Source: Chenopodium formosanum
Taxonomy: Eukaryota; Streptophyta; Magnoliopsida; Caryophyllales; Amaranthaceae
Length of the DNA stretch: 64,000 nt
Assembly: GCA_024500155.1 (NCBI GenBank)
Contig: CM044874.1
Span: forward strand, 65,086,795-65,150,794
Reading direction: 5' to 3'
Position 1 is the stretch's first letter. Each line of letters begins with the position of its first letter. Positions 1 to 11,655 of the stretch are shown here, in pieces. The notes below the pieces were generated by a model. It had not been told where the DNA came from, did not search any database, and worked only from the letters and a program-made list of their open reading frames with translations. A program made the translations under genes and the position numbers.

Positions 1-78
1 AGATTAAAACATTATCTTGACCAATATTTGAATTTTAGAGTAGTCTCTGCACTTTGTGTCATTGTCGAATATTAATTT

Positions 79-498
79 GGATAATTTGCCAATTACTACC
101 GCAAGTTAATACCACTTTGTAAATTACTATCGCAAATTAAAAAAGTTGTGAATTACTACCGCAAAAAAATCTTAAGATGTTGCGATTACTACCAAACCCC
201 CATTAAACCTAACTATGACGTCATTATATCCCTTTAACCTGTGTTTGACCATGGTTAAGGGCTTTAACCACCCCCCCCCAAAAAAAAAGAAAATGGCTTG
301 GGGATATAATGACGTCATGGTTAAGGGCTTTAACTATGGGTTAAAGTGATGTAATGACGTCATAGTTGGGTTTAATGGGGGTTTGGTAGTAATCGCAACA
401 TCTTAAAAATTTTTGCGGTAGTAATTCTTAACTTTTTTAATTTGCGGTTGTAATTTACAAAGTAGTATAAACTTGCGGTAGTAATTGGCAAATTTTCC
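79..498. mobile_element. Foldback MITE, MULE-like
   Basis: The left arm (79 to about 250) and the right arm (about 297 to 498) are long imperfect inverted repeats; both ends read GGA(T/A)AATTTGCCAATTACTACC inward. Flanks 70-78 (TATTAATTT) and 499-507 (TATTTATTT) match at 8 of 9 positions, which fits the 9-bp duplication of Mutator-like elements. There is no coding capacity. Three TGACGTCA palindromes lie at 216-223, 310-317 and 355-362. Confidence 0.7.
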
Positions 499-531
499 TA
501 TTTATTTTTATAATCTTAGTCTTTGACTCTT

Positions 532-595
532 CGTGTTAATGCTGCAAGTGATGTCATCCGGTTCGTGTTAATGCTGCAAGTGATGTCATCCGGTT
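532..595. repeat. Tandem 32-bp duplication
   Basis: Two identical 32-bp units (532-563 and 564-595) beginning CGTGTTAATGCTGCAAG sit head to tail. No function can be read from them. Confidence 0.9.
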
Positions 596-704
596 AATAT
601 CCTATATAACAAAGCATGTTAACAGCATTATTTTTATTATTTTTGCCTTAAAAATGGTATACTAACATTTCTCTTCTTCTTACTTATACACAAAGGGTAT
701 TTCA

Positions 705-1001
705 TACTTCCTCTGTTATTTTTTACTTGACAGGTTTCTTTTATCACGCTTGCCAATGTAAAACTTTAACGACCAATAACTTTAATTTTCCATAAGTAAA
801 AATATAAAAGTTATATATTATGATAATACTTATTCAGTCTCGTCAAAAAAAAAAAAAAAAAAAAAACTTATTCAGACGAATTCAAAAATATTCTACATAA
901 ATATGGTTTTTGTTACATATTTTTCACAAAAGATGGTCAAAGGAGAGGTGGTAAATAGTGTAAAAGTAAAAGCGGTCAAATAATAATGAACGGAGGAAGT
1001 A
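705..1001. mobile_element. Stowaway-type MITE
   Basis: Terminal inverted repeats TACTTCCTCTGTT and its counterpart ending CGGAGGAAGTA enclose an AT-rich interior of about 290 bp. TA dinucleotides at both ends serve as the target duplication. The ends match the 'CTCCCTCYGT' type of plant Tc1/mariner-derived MITEs. It is non-coding, with an A-tract near 846-866. Confidence 0.8.
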
Positions 1002-1279
1002 CTTTAGAGGAGTTTCTATTGACCACTTATTGACACACGGGTGCACTATGCTCATCATTATGAGCATGAAGGCAAGAAATAAGTTTTATTTTGAAGAAAA
1101 AGTTTTTTTTTTTTTTTTTTTTTTTTTTTTCATACAAGTATGATTCAATAGAAAACAAATGTTATACAAGATCTACAAAAATATTAAATCAATAACAAAT
1201 ATATGACAGTTAAATCAAATATAACATTCTTTCATCAAAGCAACGATCGGGGTTGCATATCTTATATTTCTTGAGCGAT

Positions 1280-1700
1280 TTCCCACTATATTGTTAAAAC
1301 AAAAATTAATTCCCTTTGTGCGTCGAATTAAAAACAAATTCCCAAAATACCGTCCACGTAGGATCGGTGTTGGGTGTCAATTTTTTTTATTTGGTTTAAC
1401 TTTAAACTGCTAATGGTATTAGGGATTTTAGCTTTAAAACTGTTAACAGTATTAGTGGTTTCATGAAAGAGACATCCTTTTACTGTTAACAGATCTCTTT
1501 TCCTCCTTACTTTGTGTAACGCAACCCACACCCTCGAAATCTTAACTATCGCAGTGTCGTCGGAGTTGGAGTAGGTTTGGGTTAGTTTCAAGGATGAAGC
1601 AACTGGGGAAGGTAGGGGTGAGCATGGGACGGGTACCCGTACTATTAGTACTAACGGTTCGGGTAACCGATAACCAATTTCACTAAAAGTAATACCCATA
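1280..1700. mobile_element. TIR-element fragment plus degraded repeats
   Basis: 1280-1370 resembles one terminus of the element split at 7966/18164: a TTCCCAC(t/a)ATATTGTT start, then a shared stretch ending GTAGGATCGGTGTTGG. No matching right terminus is seen, so it is truncated. Around 1615-1690 lies a GGGTACCC/GGTTCGGGTAACC word repeat typical of degraded hAT-like MITEs. I see no gene between 1002 and 1906. Confidence 0.45.
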
Positions 1701-1906
1701 AACTGAACCGTTAGTACTTAATAAGATATCCAATAATGATAATTAAACTTAATAATGTGGTTATTATAATATCATTTCACACTAATTAACAACAATATCT
1801 ACTGTATTTGATTTTTAAATTTTAATGCAATCGCAATATTTTATGAATATATAAATATAAATGTTTACGGCCAAAATAACAATAATTTTTTTTTGGATTT
1901 GAATAT

Positions 1907-2161
1907 GGGTCTGTTCACATTTACAGAACTGAATTGATTTGAGCTAAATTGAACTGAATTGATTTGAGCTAAATTGAACTGAACTGAACTGATTGGAGCT
2001 TAACTGAACTGAACTGAACTGAATAGAGCTGAAATGAATATTTTATGAGAGAAGGAAATTAGGAGCTAAATTGAACTGAACCGAACTGAACTGAACTGAT
2101 TGGAGCTGACTGAACTGAACTGAACTGAACTGATCGAAATTAAGCTGAAGTGAACAGGCCC
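1907..2161. mobile_element. PIF/Harbinger-like MITE
   Basis: The ends are GGGTCTGTTCAC and GTGAACAGGCCC (inverted), flanked by TAT at 1904-1906 and 2162-2164. The interior is a degenerate array of (A)CTGAACTGA and GAGCT words. It is non-coding. The 3-bp duplication and G-rich ends favour a Tourist/Harbinger-type MITE over hAT. Confidence 0.6.
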
Positions 2162-2642
2162 TATATTCTTTGGTTTTAAACTATTACGTATATAATATGA
2201 AGTATTTAAACTTACAATTTTAGCAATATTATACATTGTATTTTGAATTTGAACCACATGTTCTTAATATTTGAACATAAATATTGAATATGGAGTATGT
2301 TTTTGTTGCTTTTGAATTCACGATCATTTGTTTTAACTTCATGTTATTTTAGTTTTTATATTCATTTGTTAAAGTTTCTATGTTCTTTAATTGAACTTTT
2401 ATGTTCATCGAGTGCATAAAAGCATCTCCATTGGTTTACAAAAAGGACTTGCATGCAAATTAAATTAAATTGTAAGGAAATTCTATATGGTGGCCTATAG
2501 GTTTCGCAAAGGTGGACAAAAAAATGCCATAGTTTCTAGTAATCCCAAGAATTGTTAACCATTTCTGATTTTGGACTCATTTTTTAACCCTAATTCATTA
2601 AATTACTAACCTACCCCTTAAATTATTCAACACAAACCCTTA

Positions 2643-3000
2643 TTGACTCACCACCACCCCACCACCACTGATTCACCACCCAACTCCCACCACCACCACC
2701 CCACCACCCTTGATTCACCACCCAACTCCCACCACCACCACCCTTTCTCCCTCCTCTGTCCCCAGCCAGTCACCCATACCCTTTCCCTACTACTCCACCT
2801 CCATCCCCTGCCCGCCCATCGCCTTCCCCTAGGGCTGTGCAAAACTACTCGAATAACCGAAAACCCGTTTCGAAAATTAGGGTACCCGATCCGATAACCT
2901 TAACGGTTCCAGTACCCGTTCCGATAATTTGTTATTGGTATGGTTATTGGGTATCAGTTTAAAATTAACGGTTACCCGATCCGATCCGATAAGCAATTTT
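2643..3000. repeat. CCACC-rich low complexity and hAT-like word repeat
   Basis: 2643-2770 is a (CCACCAC)n-like tract with two copies of a unit containing GATTCACCACCCAACTCCCA. From about 2827 a TAGGGCTGTGCAAAA start leads into ACCCGATCCGATAACC words, the pattern of hAT-related plant MITEs. No right end was found. Open frames here are composition artefacts. 2165-2642 holds only AT-rich DNA. Confidence 0.5.
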
Positions 3001-3140
3001 TTTGTTTTTTTTTTCCTACTTAAATCTATTTTTTCAAAATCTAAACTCTTACTTTAATTCATAATAACTTTATTATATCAATGATTAGTAATATTATTAA
3101 TACTTTGGTAAAGATCATGTGACGACATTCATGTGACGAC

Positions 3141-3330
3141 ATTCATAACACATTTACAAGTATTGATCACTTATTTTAGTATGCAATAAAATCATTTAAA
3201 AAAGGACAAAAGAGTTTACTTCATCATGTAGCAAATTCATAACACATTTACAAGTATTGATCACTTATTTTAGTATGCAATAAAAAATCATTTTAAAAAG
3301 AACAAAAGAGTTTATTTCATCATATAGCAA
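3141..3330. repeat. Tandem 95-bp duplication
   Basis: Copy 1 (3141-3234) and copy 2 (3235-3330) both start ATTCATAACACATTTACAAG and end CATAGCAA or CATGTAGCAA with few differences. AT-rich and non-coding; 3331-3787 is likewise AT-rich with no gene seen. Confidence 0.85.
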
Positions 3331-3796
3331 ATTTGTAAGTAGTGGTAATGATAATATTTGTACATAATAATCTTTTTGTTGTGCTTTGATTTATTTACAT
3401 TATGCATTAGTAGTAAGCGATTAGTTTTATTTTAGGATCTATTAAAAAAGATAGGATAAATTCGAGCATATCAACATATCATATGTCCTTGTTTAAGTTG
3501 TTAAGGATTTCATGGACTTATTAATAATATGATTCAATTTTATAGCGATGAACAAATCAACTAATTTACGTCATATCATATTTGAGCCAAGAACCGACTA
3601 ATCATTTAAAATAAATTTTCGGTAATGTAAATCACTATCATAATTAGCTTACTGTGACAAACAAATCAATTGTATACAATCATATCTATTGTATATTACA
3701 TTGGGAAAATTCAATAAAAACGATATAAGCCGAACTAAATCTGACCGTTGAATTAATAATACTCATTTTGATATCTGAGGTGAGGTATTTAAAATA

Positions 3797-4997
3797 GGAA
3801 AAATGAAAAAGAAAAATCGAACCTTTGCAAAGAAAAATCCAACCTTTGCACTTTTTCCTCCTAAAAATCCAACTTTTATTTTATTCCTCAAAAATCCAAC
3901 CTTTATACCCCACCTTCTCCTATAGATCCATTTGACCTCTAACCTGTTAAACTCGTTAAAAAGTTTTTTTTTTTTTTATTTTTTTATTTTTAATCCTTTC
4001 ACTCCTCTTTCTCTCTCCTATCTCCTACAACCTGAAACAACAGAACCACCACGCACATCCGTCGCCACCACCACCTTTGCCACCACTTACCCCACCCTAC
4101 CCAAAGCCAGAACCGAAACCCTTCTCCCACTCCTACTTCTGCTCGAAACCACAAGCCCAGGCTCAGTTAAACCTTCGATTTGCTTTGATTGTGGGGCTGC
4201 CACCACCGATTTGCTTCGATTAAACCACAACAACCATTAATTGTTGTTGTTGTTGGCGAGTTGATGTTGTTGGTGAAGAGGAATTGGTGGGCTGAAGTTT
4301 GTGGTTGTGTTGCTGGTGTCGTGTGGTGGCGAGCAAGGTGGATGTGGATTGGTGATTGGTGGGAACTTTGCAGCTTGAGGTTGGAGTTGGAGGGTGGTGC
4401 GGTTGTGATTGCGGGATTGCTAAAACGGAGATTGGAAATGGAGGTAGGGGCTGTGCGTTTGGAGTTTGGAAACGGAGATTGCGTTTGGAGTTGCGGGGCT
4501 GTGCGTTTGGAGATGCGGGGCTAGGCGTTTTGGAGTTGCGGGGCTGTGCGTTTGGAGTTCCGGGGCTGGGCGTTTTGGAGTTGCGAGGTTTGGGTTTGGA
4601 CGGAGGTGGGGTTGGTGGCTGGGCGGTGGGGTTGGTGGCTGGGCGTGAGTGTTAGTGGCTGGGCGGTGGAGTTGGTGGCTGGGCGTGAGTGTTGGTGGCT
4701 GTGCTGGGTTCCGGTGGGCGGTGGGTTGGGGTGGTCAGGGAAGGGAGAGGGTGGAGCTGGTGTTCTGAATTTTTTTTTCTTTTTCTTTTAATTATTTTTG
4801 TTTTTTAATAATTAAAAAAATAATTAACCTATTAATAGCTGACACGTGGAATATGACTTACAAAAATCAGTCATCAACAGGTAATGGACCTATTGAAGAA
4901 GGAGGGGTATAAAGGTTGGATTTTTGAGGAATAATCAAAAGGTTGGATTTTTGTAAAGAAAAAGTTGAAAGGTTGGATTTTTCTTTTCCATTTTTCC
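3797..4997. mobile_element. Non-autonomous Mutator-like element (1.2 kb)
   Basis: The ends GGAAAAATG(A/G)AAAAGAAAAATC are inverted with respect to each other, continuing with AATCCAACCTTT words. An exact 9-bp duplication TTTAAAATA lies at 3788-3796 and 4998-5006, which is diagnostic for MULEs. The left half is C/A-rich (CCACCACC) and the right half G/T-rich (GGTTGGTGGCTGGGCG, repeated at about 4605-4700). Open frames in the GC-rich interior have no recognisable domain and lie in repeats, so I do not call them genes. Confidence 0.85.
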
Positions 4998-5424
4998 TTT
5001 AAAATATTGAAATGTGTCTTATTAAATTTAAATGATTATCTAAAATTGTCGGGTTAAATTATTACACGACTTTTGTATATGTAGTACATTATATATATTA
5101 AACAAGTAAGAAATAGACTTTATTTCTATTGTTGGAATATGCTCATGTAGTTGGTATGTATAACAAGATTGGATTATAAGATTTTCCAATTTAAAGTGTG
5201 TTCTCGGTTTACGTGCTATGAAAGACATTCAAAAAGGCATCAACTCTTCCCTTTTACATGCTATGAAAGACATTCAAAAAGACATGATAAAACTGACGGC
5301 TTGAACTTGTATTAAAAGACATTAACCCCCAACATTTCTTTGTAATCACAAAACGCCTTTTCATTTCATTTCAACCTTTCTTCTTCCATTTATTTCATTC
5401 AAAGTTGCAAACCTAATTTTCTCC

Positions 5425-6090
5425 ATGGATAGAAGCGATGATGAGACCCTGTTCGATGATTGATACCATAATTTTCTTGTAAAAAGGAAAGATAATCTCC
5501 GTGGTCAGTTTTTGGCAGCCGCTGAAGTTCGTTTGGAAGCAACGAAGAAGCTAGACATGCTTATGGAGGAGATGAAAGACATTGATGCTCTAATTGAAAA
5601 ATGTGATGAGGTTGCCCAAAGGAGAAGCAAGGGTAAGGACCTAAAATTGAAAGCACCTTTGATTCTCCTATTGAAGTTGATAGTGATATTGATGAGGAAC
5701 CATTTAGGATGAGGAGAATTGTGGGTTTTAGAGGGATAATATCTAGGAGCAAAGGTGAATGTAGTAAGTTTAATGAGGTTCAAGGTGGTGGCATAGAAGG
5801 TGGGGAAGCCGATATGGATATAAGTGATGAAGATCGAGACTGTAGAGAAATAGGTCATCCCTTCGACGGTTGTTGCTCGGGCTGAACAGGTGCAGGAACA
5901 CCATGAAATTGGTGAAGGTAATTCCAATGTGGTGCAGCAGGGGCAATAGGAACCGCAGTAGGGGTGCCAGAGGACGAGGAGGTAGAAGACTAAGAGCAAG
6001 TATATAAGGAGCAGCAGAATGAAGAGGATAAGGAAGATTCTTGGTATGCTCAATCAGAAAAATCAGCAGGTTCAGTTTAAAATGTACAAC
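5425..6090 (+). pseudogene. Degraded fragment of an unrecognised acidic protein gene
   Basis: A start at 5425 opens MDRSDDETLFDD and stops almost at once. Codon-like sequence resumes near 5503 with a helical charged stretch (RLEATKKLDMLMEEMKD at about 5527-5580). The frame then changes near 5645-5655 and a second open stretch (DSDIDEEPFRM..., about 5660-5885) ends in TGA. A third frame (AEQVQEHHEIGEG) follows to about 5950. The conserved-looking pieces in successive frames point to a decayed coding sequence with indels. It is rich in D, E, K and R, so perhaps nuclear, but I recognise no domain. 4998-5424 shows no gene. Confidence 0.4.
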
Positions 6091-6230
6091 TACAAACAAG
6101 TATATGAACATTTAGTAAGTTATAAATGATTATTATACCTTAGAATTGGAGACATTTCATTTTCAGCAGAACCACTTGACGTTATTACGTCTTTTAAAAG
6201 TTGAGGATCAAGCACAGGAGATTTTGGTTG

Positions 6231-6233
<3 letters not shown>

Positions 6234-6264
<31 letters not shown>
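6234..6264. repeat. Poly(T) tract, 31 bases
   Basis: An uninterrupted T run between the two gene fragments. It could be the reversed poly(A) tail of an old retroposed sequence or simple slippage. Confidence 0.9.
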
Positions 6265-6265
<1 letters not shown>

Positions 6266-6371
6266 TATCCAATTGTTCTTCTCTGTTTGCATGTTTTAAT
6301 TTTTTTTTTCATTTTAAAAAACTAATCAAAATTCATGATAAATAACTTCAAATTAAGTAAATAATACTTAC

Positions 6372-6698
6372 AAAACTGCAGTATTTTCGCTTTCCGGAAC
6401 TTCCTTCTGTGGTCTACAAAAGAAATTAAACAAATTACTTCTTTACGAAACTTGTTTTTGAACAAAATTTTATAAAATAAAGTGTTTAATTGTAACAATT
6501 CTTCACTTACGAAACTTCAAAATCTTCTTTGTTGCTTTTTGGAACTTCTTTTGGTGGTCTACAAAAGAAATTAAATAAATGTACTTAAGATTGAACAAAA
6601 TTTAAAAACTTAGGGTTTAATTGTAAAAATTTGCAAAAATTTACTTACGATTTTGATTTTTCTTCTGTTAGTGCATGTTCTTCTCGTAGATCACTCAT
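6372..6698 (-). pseudogene. Putative three-exon gene 5' end, unrecognised
   Basis: On the minus strand an ATG at 6698 opens exon 1 (6698-6649), followed by exon 2 (6558-6511) and exon 3 (6413-6372). All have GTAAGT donors and TTTTGTAG or TCTTTTGTAG-like acceptors. The phases join without stops. Exons 2 and 3, together with the intron 3' ends before them, look like a duplicated unit of about 140 bp, giving a repeated PPKEVP / PQKEVP motif. The next plausible exon (about 6216-6145) does not join in frame and lies beside a 31-base T run, so the gene is probably truncated. No family recognised. It runs opposite to the fragment at 5425-6090. Confidence 0.35.
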
Positions 6699-6699
6699 T

Positions 6700-7361
6700 G
6701 TTGTTGAGATTGTAACAAATTTGCAGTAAATTTATAGGAATTGTGCTTCATAGGTTTGATGAGAGAGAAAATGAAGAGAAAAATAGCAGATGAAGAAGAA
6801 TGTAGAATATGATCAATTTTTAATTATTTTGTTTTATTTATGTGGGGTAGAAAATTAACTAGTGTGGTTAGTGGGATGCGGTTAGTGGGGTGGGGGGGTT
6901 ATTTTGGTAATTGTGGGAGGGGGGAGTAGACAGAATTGGATAGAGGGGGTTGTAGGTATTAAGAATTAATACCTATTGAATCCTACATATTTGCCACACA
7001 AAAATCAAAGAGTGTTAGAAGATATTGTGAATGCCAAATTGTCAATTATTGATTTGATATTACAATGCTCATATAAGTCCAAACCCTTGTGAACTCATAT
7101 GGCTATATATGAGTATGTAATTATTGTACTCCTAGTAGAATACTCATGGCTATATAAAGAGTGCTATGTAAGTGTAAATTGCACAAGAAAATTTACCGGA
7201 GCAACACTACCAATTTCCCCATCTTTTCTTACTCATTTATTTCTCTAAAAACTTTCTATCGGTAAATATTTAACAAAGAGGTAAATTTTCAATCCATTTT
7301 CCTTTCTTCTATTCTTTTTTTTCCATTTTTCTTTCTTTTTCTCCTTCCTCTTCATGCGTGA
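6700..7361. other. No gene seen
   Basis: AT-rich sequence with a G-rich patch at 6865-6960 (GGGTGGGGGGG, GGGAGGGGGGAG). No open frame shows protein-like composition. Confidence 0.6.
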
Positions 7362-7914
7362 GTGTAGGGGTGTAACTGAGCCGAGCCGAGCCGAGCCGAG
7401 TATTACCTTGTTCATGTTCAAGTTCATTTAACTTAGGCGAGTTTGAGCACGATCCCGAGCTTTCAAGCGAGCTCAAATTTCTGTTCAAGGTCAGCTCATT
7501 TAGTACAGTATATGTTTACGAGCGGTTCATGAACAACTTGTTTATTTGACGAGCCCCTTTCATGAACGAACTTCATAATAATCGAGCTTCTCCAATAAAT
7601 GAGCTTTGTACTTTTGATATTTAAAAATTTCAAAATTAGCATAACAATTGAATCTTAATTATAAATTTTATACTAAATTAACAATTGTAAATAAATCAAT
7701 AATTCATGAACATCAATAAACGAGTAGTTCATGAACATAAATAAATGAACTTATCTGAACGAGCATATCTATGTTCGTGTACAAGCTCATTTATTAAACG
7801 AGCTTAAAAAATTATTCAAGCTTGGCTCATTTGTTAAATAAACGTACATGAACGAGCTTCAACCGAGCCCGAACACGACTAGTTTATTGATCGACTTGGT
7901 TCATTTACACCCCT
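7362..7914. mobile_element. hAT-like MITE
   Basis: Exact 8-bp direct repeats ATGCGTGA flank it at 7354-7361 and 7915-7922, the duplication size of hAT elements. The ends carry AGGGGTGTAA and TTACACCCCT as short inverted repeats. The interior is AT-rich with CGAGC/GAGCTC words (GAGCCGAGCCGAGCC near 7379) arranged roughly symmetrically. It encodes nothing. Confidence 0.8.
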
Positions 7915-7965
7915 ATGCGTGACTCACGCTTTTTTTTTTCTTTCTTTTTGTTGCTGCTTGGTTTT

Positions 7966-7989
7966 GGGACAATTTTCCCACAATATTGT
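7966..7989. mobile_element. Left tip of a MULE-like TIR element (split by A1)
   Basis: GGGACAATTTTCCCACAATA... is the inverted partner of the sequence ending at 18758. The rest of the element resumes at 18164 because retrotransposon A1 sits in its terminal repeat. CTTGGTTTT at 7957-7965 pairs with CTTGGTTTG at 18758-18766 (8 of 9), a possible MULE-size duplication. Confidence 0.6.
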
Positions 7990-9959
7990 TGTAGACACCC
8001 ATTTGTGTCTCCCCAAAACCAAACCCAGTGATGAGTTCCTTTCACGTAGAATCATAATCGAATGAAACGAAAGTGTGGAAAGGTTTAGTGTTGCGGAAAG
8101 TTTTATTTTCTCTTCTCTCTGTTTTTGAAAACTTTATTTTTAAGAAAACAGCCAATCCATTTTGGTTGGTCCATGATATGGGTCCAATAGTGGTATAGTT
8201 GGATGGGGCTTGCAAAGACCTTTCCAACGATATATTATAAGCCCAATTCCGATGAATATTGAGGAATTTATGGCCAATTTACTAAACTGGGCCCGGTTTG
8301 AGTTTTAAGTACGGCCCTATGATCTAGGGGAGGGCCTAATATAATTTATCATTCCTAATGTAATTAGGAATGGTTTTAGTCTTCTAGAACATTCTAGAAG
8401 GTTTTTATCATTCTTAATTTAATTAGGACTCTTCAGAGTTTTAATCAGATCAAATAGCATTTTCGATTGAAATTATATTATTTTATCTTCCAGTACGGTA
8501 AAATTATCAAATTTTCGAAAACGCGTTAAAATCCGATTTGGCGTCCAAACCCAGGCCTTGGCGCCTGGAATCAGGATTAGCGCCAGACGCCAGTATTGGC
8601 GCCTGGTGCTAGCCACAGATCCTGGCACCAATGAGCCAGGGCTGGCGCCAAGGTGTTTCTTTGGTCTTCAGACTCTGTTTTGATAAAATATCTTTTTTGG
8701 ATGATTTTCTCTATAAGTATTGTATTAAAAACTCCGTTTTCATTCATCAAGAATCATCTACCTTTTTCAAGAATTATCAACTCTTTCAATCAATTCTCTT
8801 CAAGAATCATCTACTCTCTCAATCATTCACAATTCACCAACAATCACGATTTACAATATTTCTCATTCATCTTTCTTTTCTTAATTCTCTTTCAAAATTC
8901 CGCATTCACAAGATCTTAATACACCTAGCCATATTCGAAGTTGCCTTCGCCCTAGACGTGAAAGGTTTTAATTTCTGAGGGTTTGGTCTCAAGTCTCTAT
9001 TTCAATTATTTAATTTAATTGTTTGTTTATTATTTTCCTTGAAGTTACTAACGTGTGTATTTTGTTATTAGAAAGAGGTACGAGGCATCCTAGTAATTAC
9101 TTTAATTGGTTTAATTGATTTATGATGTAGACATCATGTTTAAATTGTTATGATATTCCTAGTATCATGTCTAGGGTATTTTTTATATTAAATATGATTG
9201 TTATGATGCTTCCTATGTTCTTCCTAATATTTATGATTGTTAGTATCATGTTAGGATTAAAGATTTGATTTTTATTGCTTAGTGACATGCTAGGATTTGT
9301 TATTAATCTTGTTAGTATCATGCCTAGGGTCTTGCTATGCTTTAACATGATTTTTATTATTAATTATGATGATTATTATTGTTAATAATGTTGATTATTA
9401 TTTATGTTGCTTGATATGTACATGTTATTATTACATTATTTATATTGTTATTGCTTGATCACCATTTATGCATGTTTAAAGGGAATTTTGTACTTGTAAT
9501 CATGCTTAATAAGATAATTAATAATCTTGTTTAGGTTAATTGTGATTATAATTCAAGTGATCGCCAATAATAGATTTGTTTGTGCATTAAATTCAACCAA
9601 CATAGATTAAACAGGTTTAGGGTTAACCTATTGATTGTATGTTAGTCAGAAAGCGCACATGAATACGAGCAGAATAAAGTAGAGGCCTATTATTAGGGCA
9701 GGTTCAATCTCTTTTAGGTTGGATTTGTACCATCATCTCCGAACCCTTATTTGGTTCATGACCTTATGGAGTTGACGATCTCTTGGATCGTTAAGGGGTG
9801 TAACCTTCACCTCATTAACGGTTTACAAGTTCCTTAAAAAACTTGTTGGCGACTCTTTTGCTCTATCTTCTTCCCTTTTGGACGCCACCGTACTTTAGTG
9901 TATGATCACAGTGGGGTTCAAGCTAGTGGGATTTTAAAGGCTTGAAATTATTCCCTACA
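7990..9959 (+). repeat. A1 5' LTR
   Basis: Begins TGTAGACACCCATTTGTGTC and ends TTATTCCCTACA. A GC-rich palindromic island (8555-8652) precedes a TATA box, CTATAAGTA, at 8711-8719. The rest is AT-rich with an ATCATG...CCTAG-type repetitive stretch around 9140-9350. Confidence 0.95.
8555..8719 (+). promoter_or_regulatory. LTR promoter: GGCGCC island plus TATA box
   Basis: The island holds repeated GGCGCC/GCGCCA words including the near-palindrome TAGCGCCAGACGCCA..TTGGCGCCTGG, ending 59 bp before CTATAAGTA. The same arrangement occurs in the other three LTRs of this family (16757-16913, 29783-29948, 55538-55680). Confidence 0.6.
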
Positions 9960-9964
9960 GTTTT

Positions 9965-9982
9965 TGGCGACTCCACTGGGGA
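9965..9982 (+). other. A1 primer binding site
   Basis: TGGCGACTCCACTGGGGA lies five bases after the LTR end, where minus-strand priming by a tRNA takes place. Identical sequence stands at the same place in A2. The exact tRNA was not determined. Confidence 0.75.
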
Positions 9983-11550
9983 GGATTTCTATTTTAATTC
10001 CTGAATTTGTTTCGGCAATGATTTAGAATGAGTGGATGAGACTTGAAAAGTTCTAAGTATTTCATGTGCGTAATTTTGATTAACATTGTGTTATATGCAT
10101 AAAAATGTTCTCATTGGAAAGACCATCCGTAATGAGTCAAAAACATAAGGATTTTACACGTAGGAAATTTGAGTAAGGTCTTTCACAACTAGGACTGAAA
10201 TAACACCGCGCGAAACTGGATGATTTTATTGAGCACAGAAAGCTGCTGAGGCATGTGGGAAGTAGCGTCAGGGGCCAGAGCTTGGCGCCAAACTTTTAGC
10301 CGTAGCGCCAGACGCCAGTATTGGCTCTAGGCGCTACAGTTAAAAGTTGGCGCCAGTCTCTGTTTGCTGGCGCCAATTTCCCCCAATACCGAGCCAGAAA
10401 TATGCGTTCTAATTTCGACCGGTTGTTCGCGTTGTTTGCTCGATCCTACTTCCTGATTGAATTTTTTCTCACTTTTCTGAAACCCATATGTGTTCTACAT
10501 ATGGACATAACCCTCTGGGAATTCATGCTCTATCTACCCGATTGAACGCTCCTGGCAACAAAGGGTACATCTGAGAGGTTGAATTCACCAAACCATGGAA
10601 GCGAGTTTTTCTAAAAAACTCGCGGTGTTCTATCCACACGCGTTAACCCTTCACGGTTAGGCTTCTACGCGGTGCATCTGGACAATTAACCATGGACCCT
10701 ATTTGACTAAACCATATCCCGAACTTTAGAGAACTAGAGCCATGGTTAGGTTGCAAACTCTTTGCATCATGTTGTGCCTACTTGACTAATTGTGCATTAT
10801 TTGTTGTGCATATATATCCTATGCTCCACTTAACCGTTTGTTGATTTGTGTTGAGATTATAATTAATGACTTAAAGAACTTTGCCTAATTAATTAATTAA
10901 TTAATTAATTTGAGTCAATAAAGTCCCTTTTTCTTCTTTTAATCGGAATTGACCTAGTACGACTTTAGGCATACTCCAGTTGACTAATAATACCGAAAAC
11001 AGTTCCGGATTGAAGCTCCAAAATTAGTGCCAAAATTTGAACTGTAGCGCCACTGTATGGTGTGTAGCGCCAGACATTTACTAAAAAGTCTGGCGCCAAT
11101 GACCCTATTGTGACGCCAGTCCTGTCGCTTGGCCGACAGTTCGGATTATTTGTCGAGTCATCACCTAGGGTCTAATTAACCAGTTTGCTAATTAATTCGG
11201 TTAATTTTCGCTATCAATAACACCTCGTCAAGTCATTAATCGAGTCTTGGTCACATAGTCTAGCTACATGGTCATGACACGAGTCTTAACATGTCACCTA
11301 CACTCACTAGTCTTAGCACACACTTTGAGTACACATCACCATGGCCATGTCTTAGGTTCATGCATGAGTCAGTCTTTTCCGTCATTTGAGTTAGGGGGTA
11401 CATTTTATTCCTAGTTCTTTATATCCCTCCACCTCCATCTTTCTTCTTCATATTCTATTCCAATTTTTCTTCATTTCCTCCATGCGTTGCATGTCGAATA
11501 GAGTTTGAGTCAAATAATTAACAATAAATATCCCCAAATTCCTTTTCCAC
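9983..11550 (+). other. A1 untranslated leader
   Basis: Long non-coding leader, about 90% similar to A2 31144-32330. It holds two GGCGCC islands (10265-10400; 11042-11135). The second contains TAGCGCCAGAC and GTCTGGCGCCA separated by about 12 bases, able to form a hairpin. Short open frames here lack ATG starts and are not called. 11230-11400 is rich in GAGTC/GTCA words and differs from A2. Confidence 0.6.
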
Positions 11551-11655
11551 AGTACTTGGTCGAGGAGAGAAGGGCGATTAATCAAGGACAACCTCTTTAT
11601 TCAAGTCTCGCTTTTTGATAAACCGATTCATCAAAAGAGGAAGGCTAAAAAGATA

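Noticed and set aside
2066..2257. Ser/Val/Phe repeat frame
   Set aside because: Translation of the CTGAACTGA word array in the Harbinger-like MITE.
4189..4791. Overlapping frames in the G-rich half of the MULE
   Set aside because: Three frames are open at once because of the GGTGGCTGGGCG repeats; no domain.
5505..6053. 182-codon minus-strand frame, hydrophobic
   Set aside because: It is the antisense shadow of the acidic plus-strand fragment at 5425-6090.
10321..10545. Open frame in the A1 leader, similar to 31480-31707 in A2
   Set aside because: No ATG start at either end. Its conservation matches that of the surrounding leader, and it overlaps the GGCGCC island.
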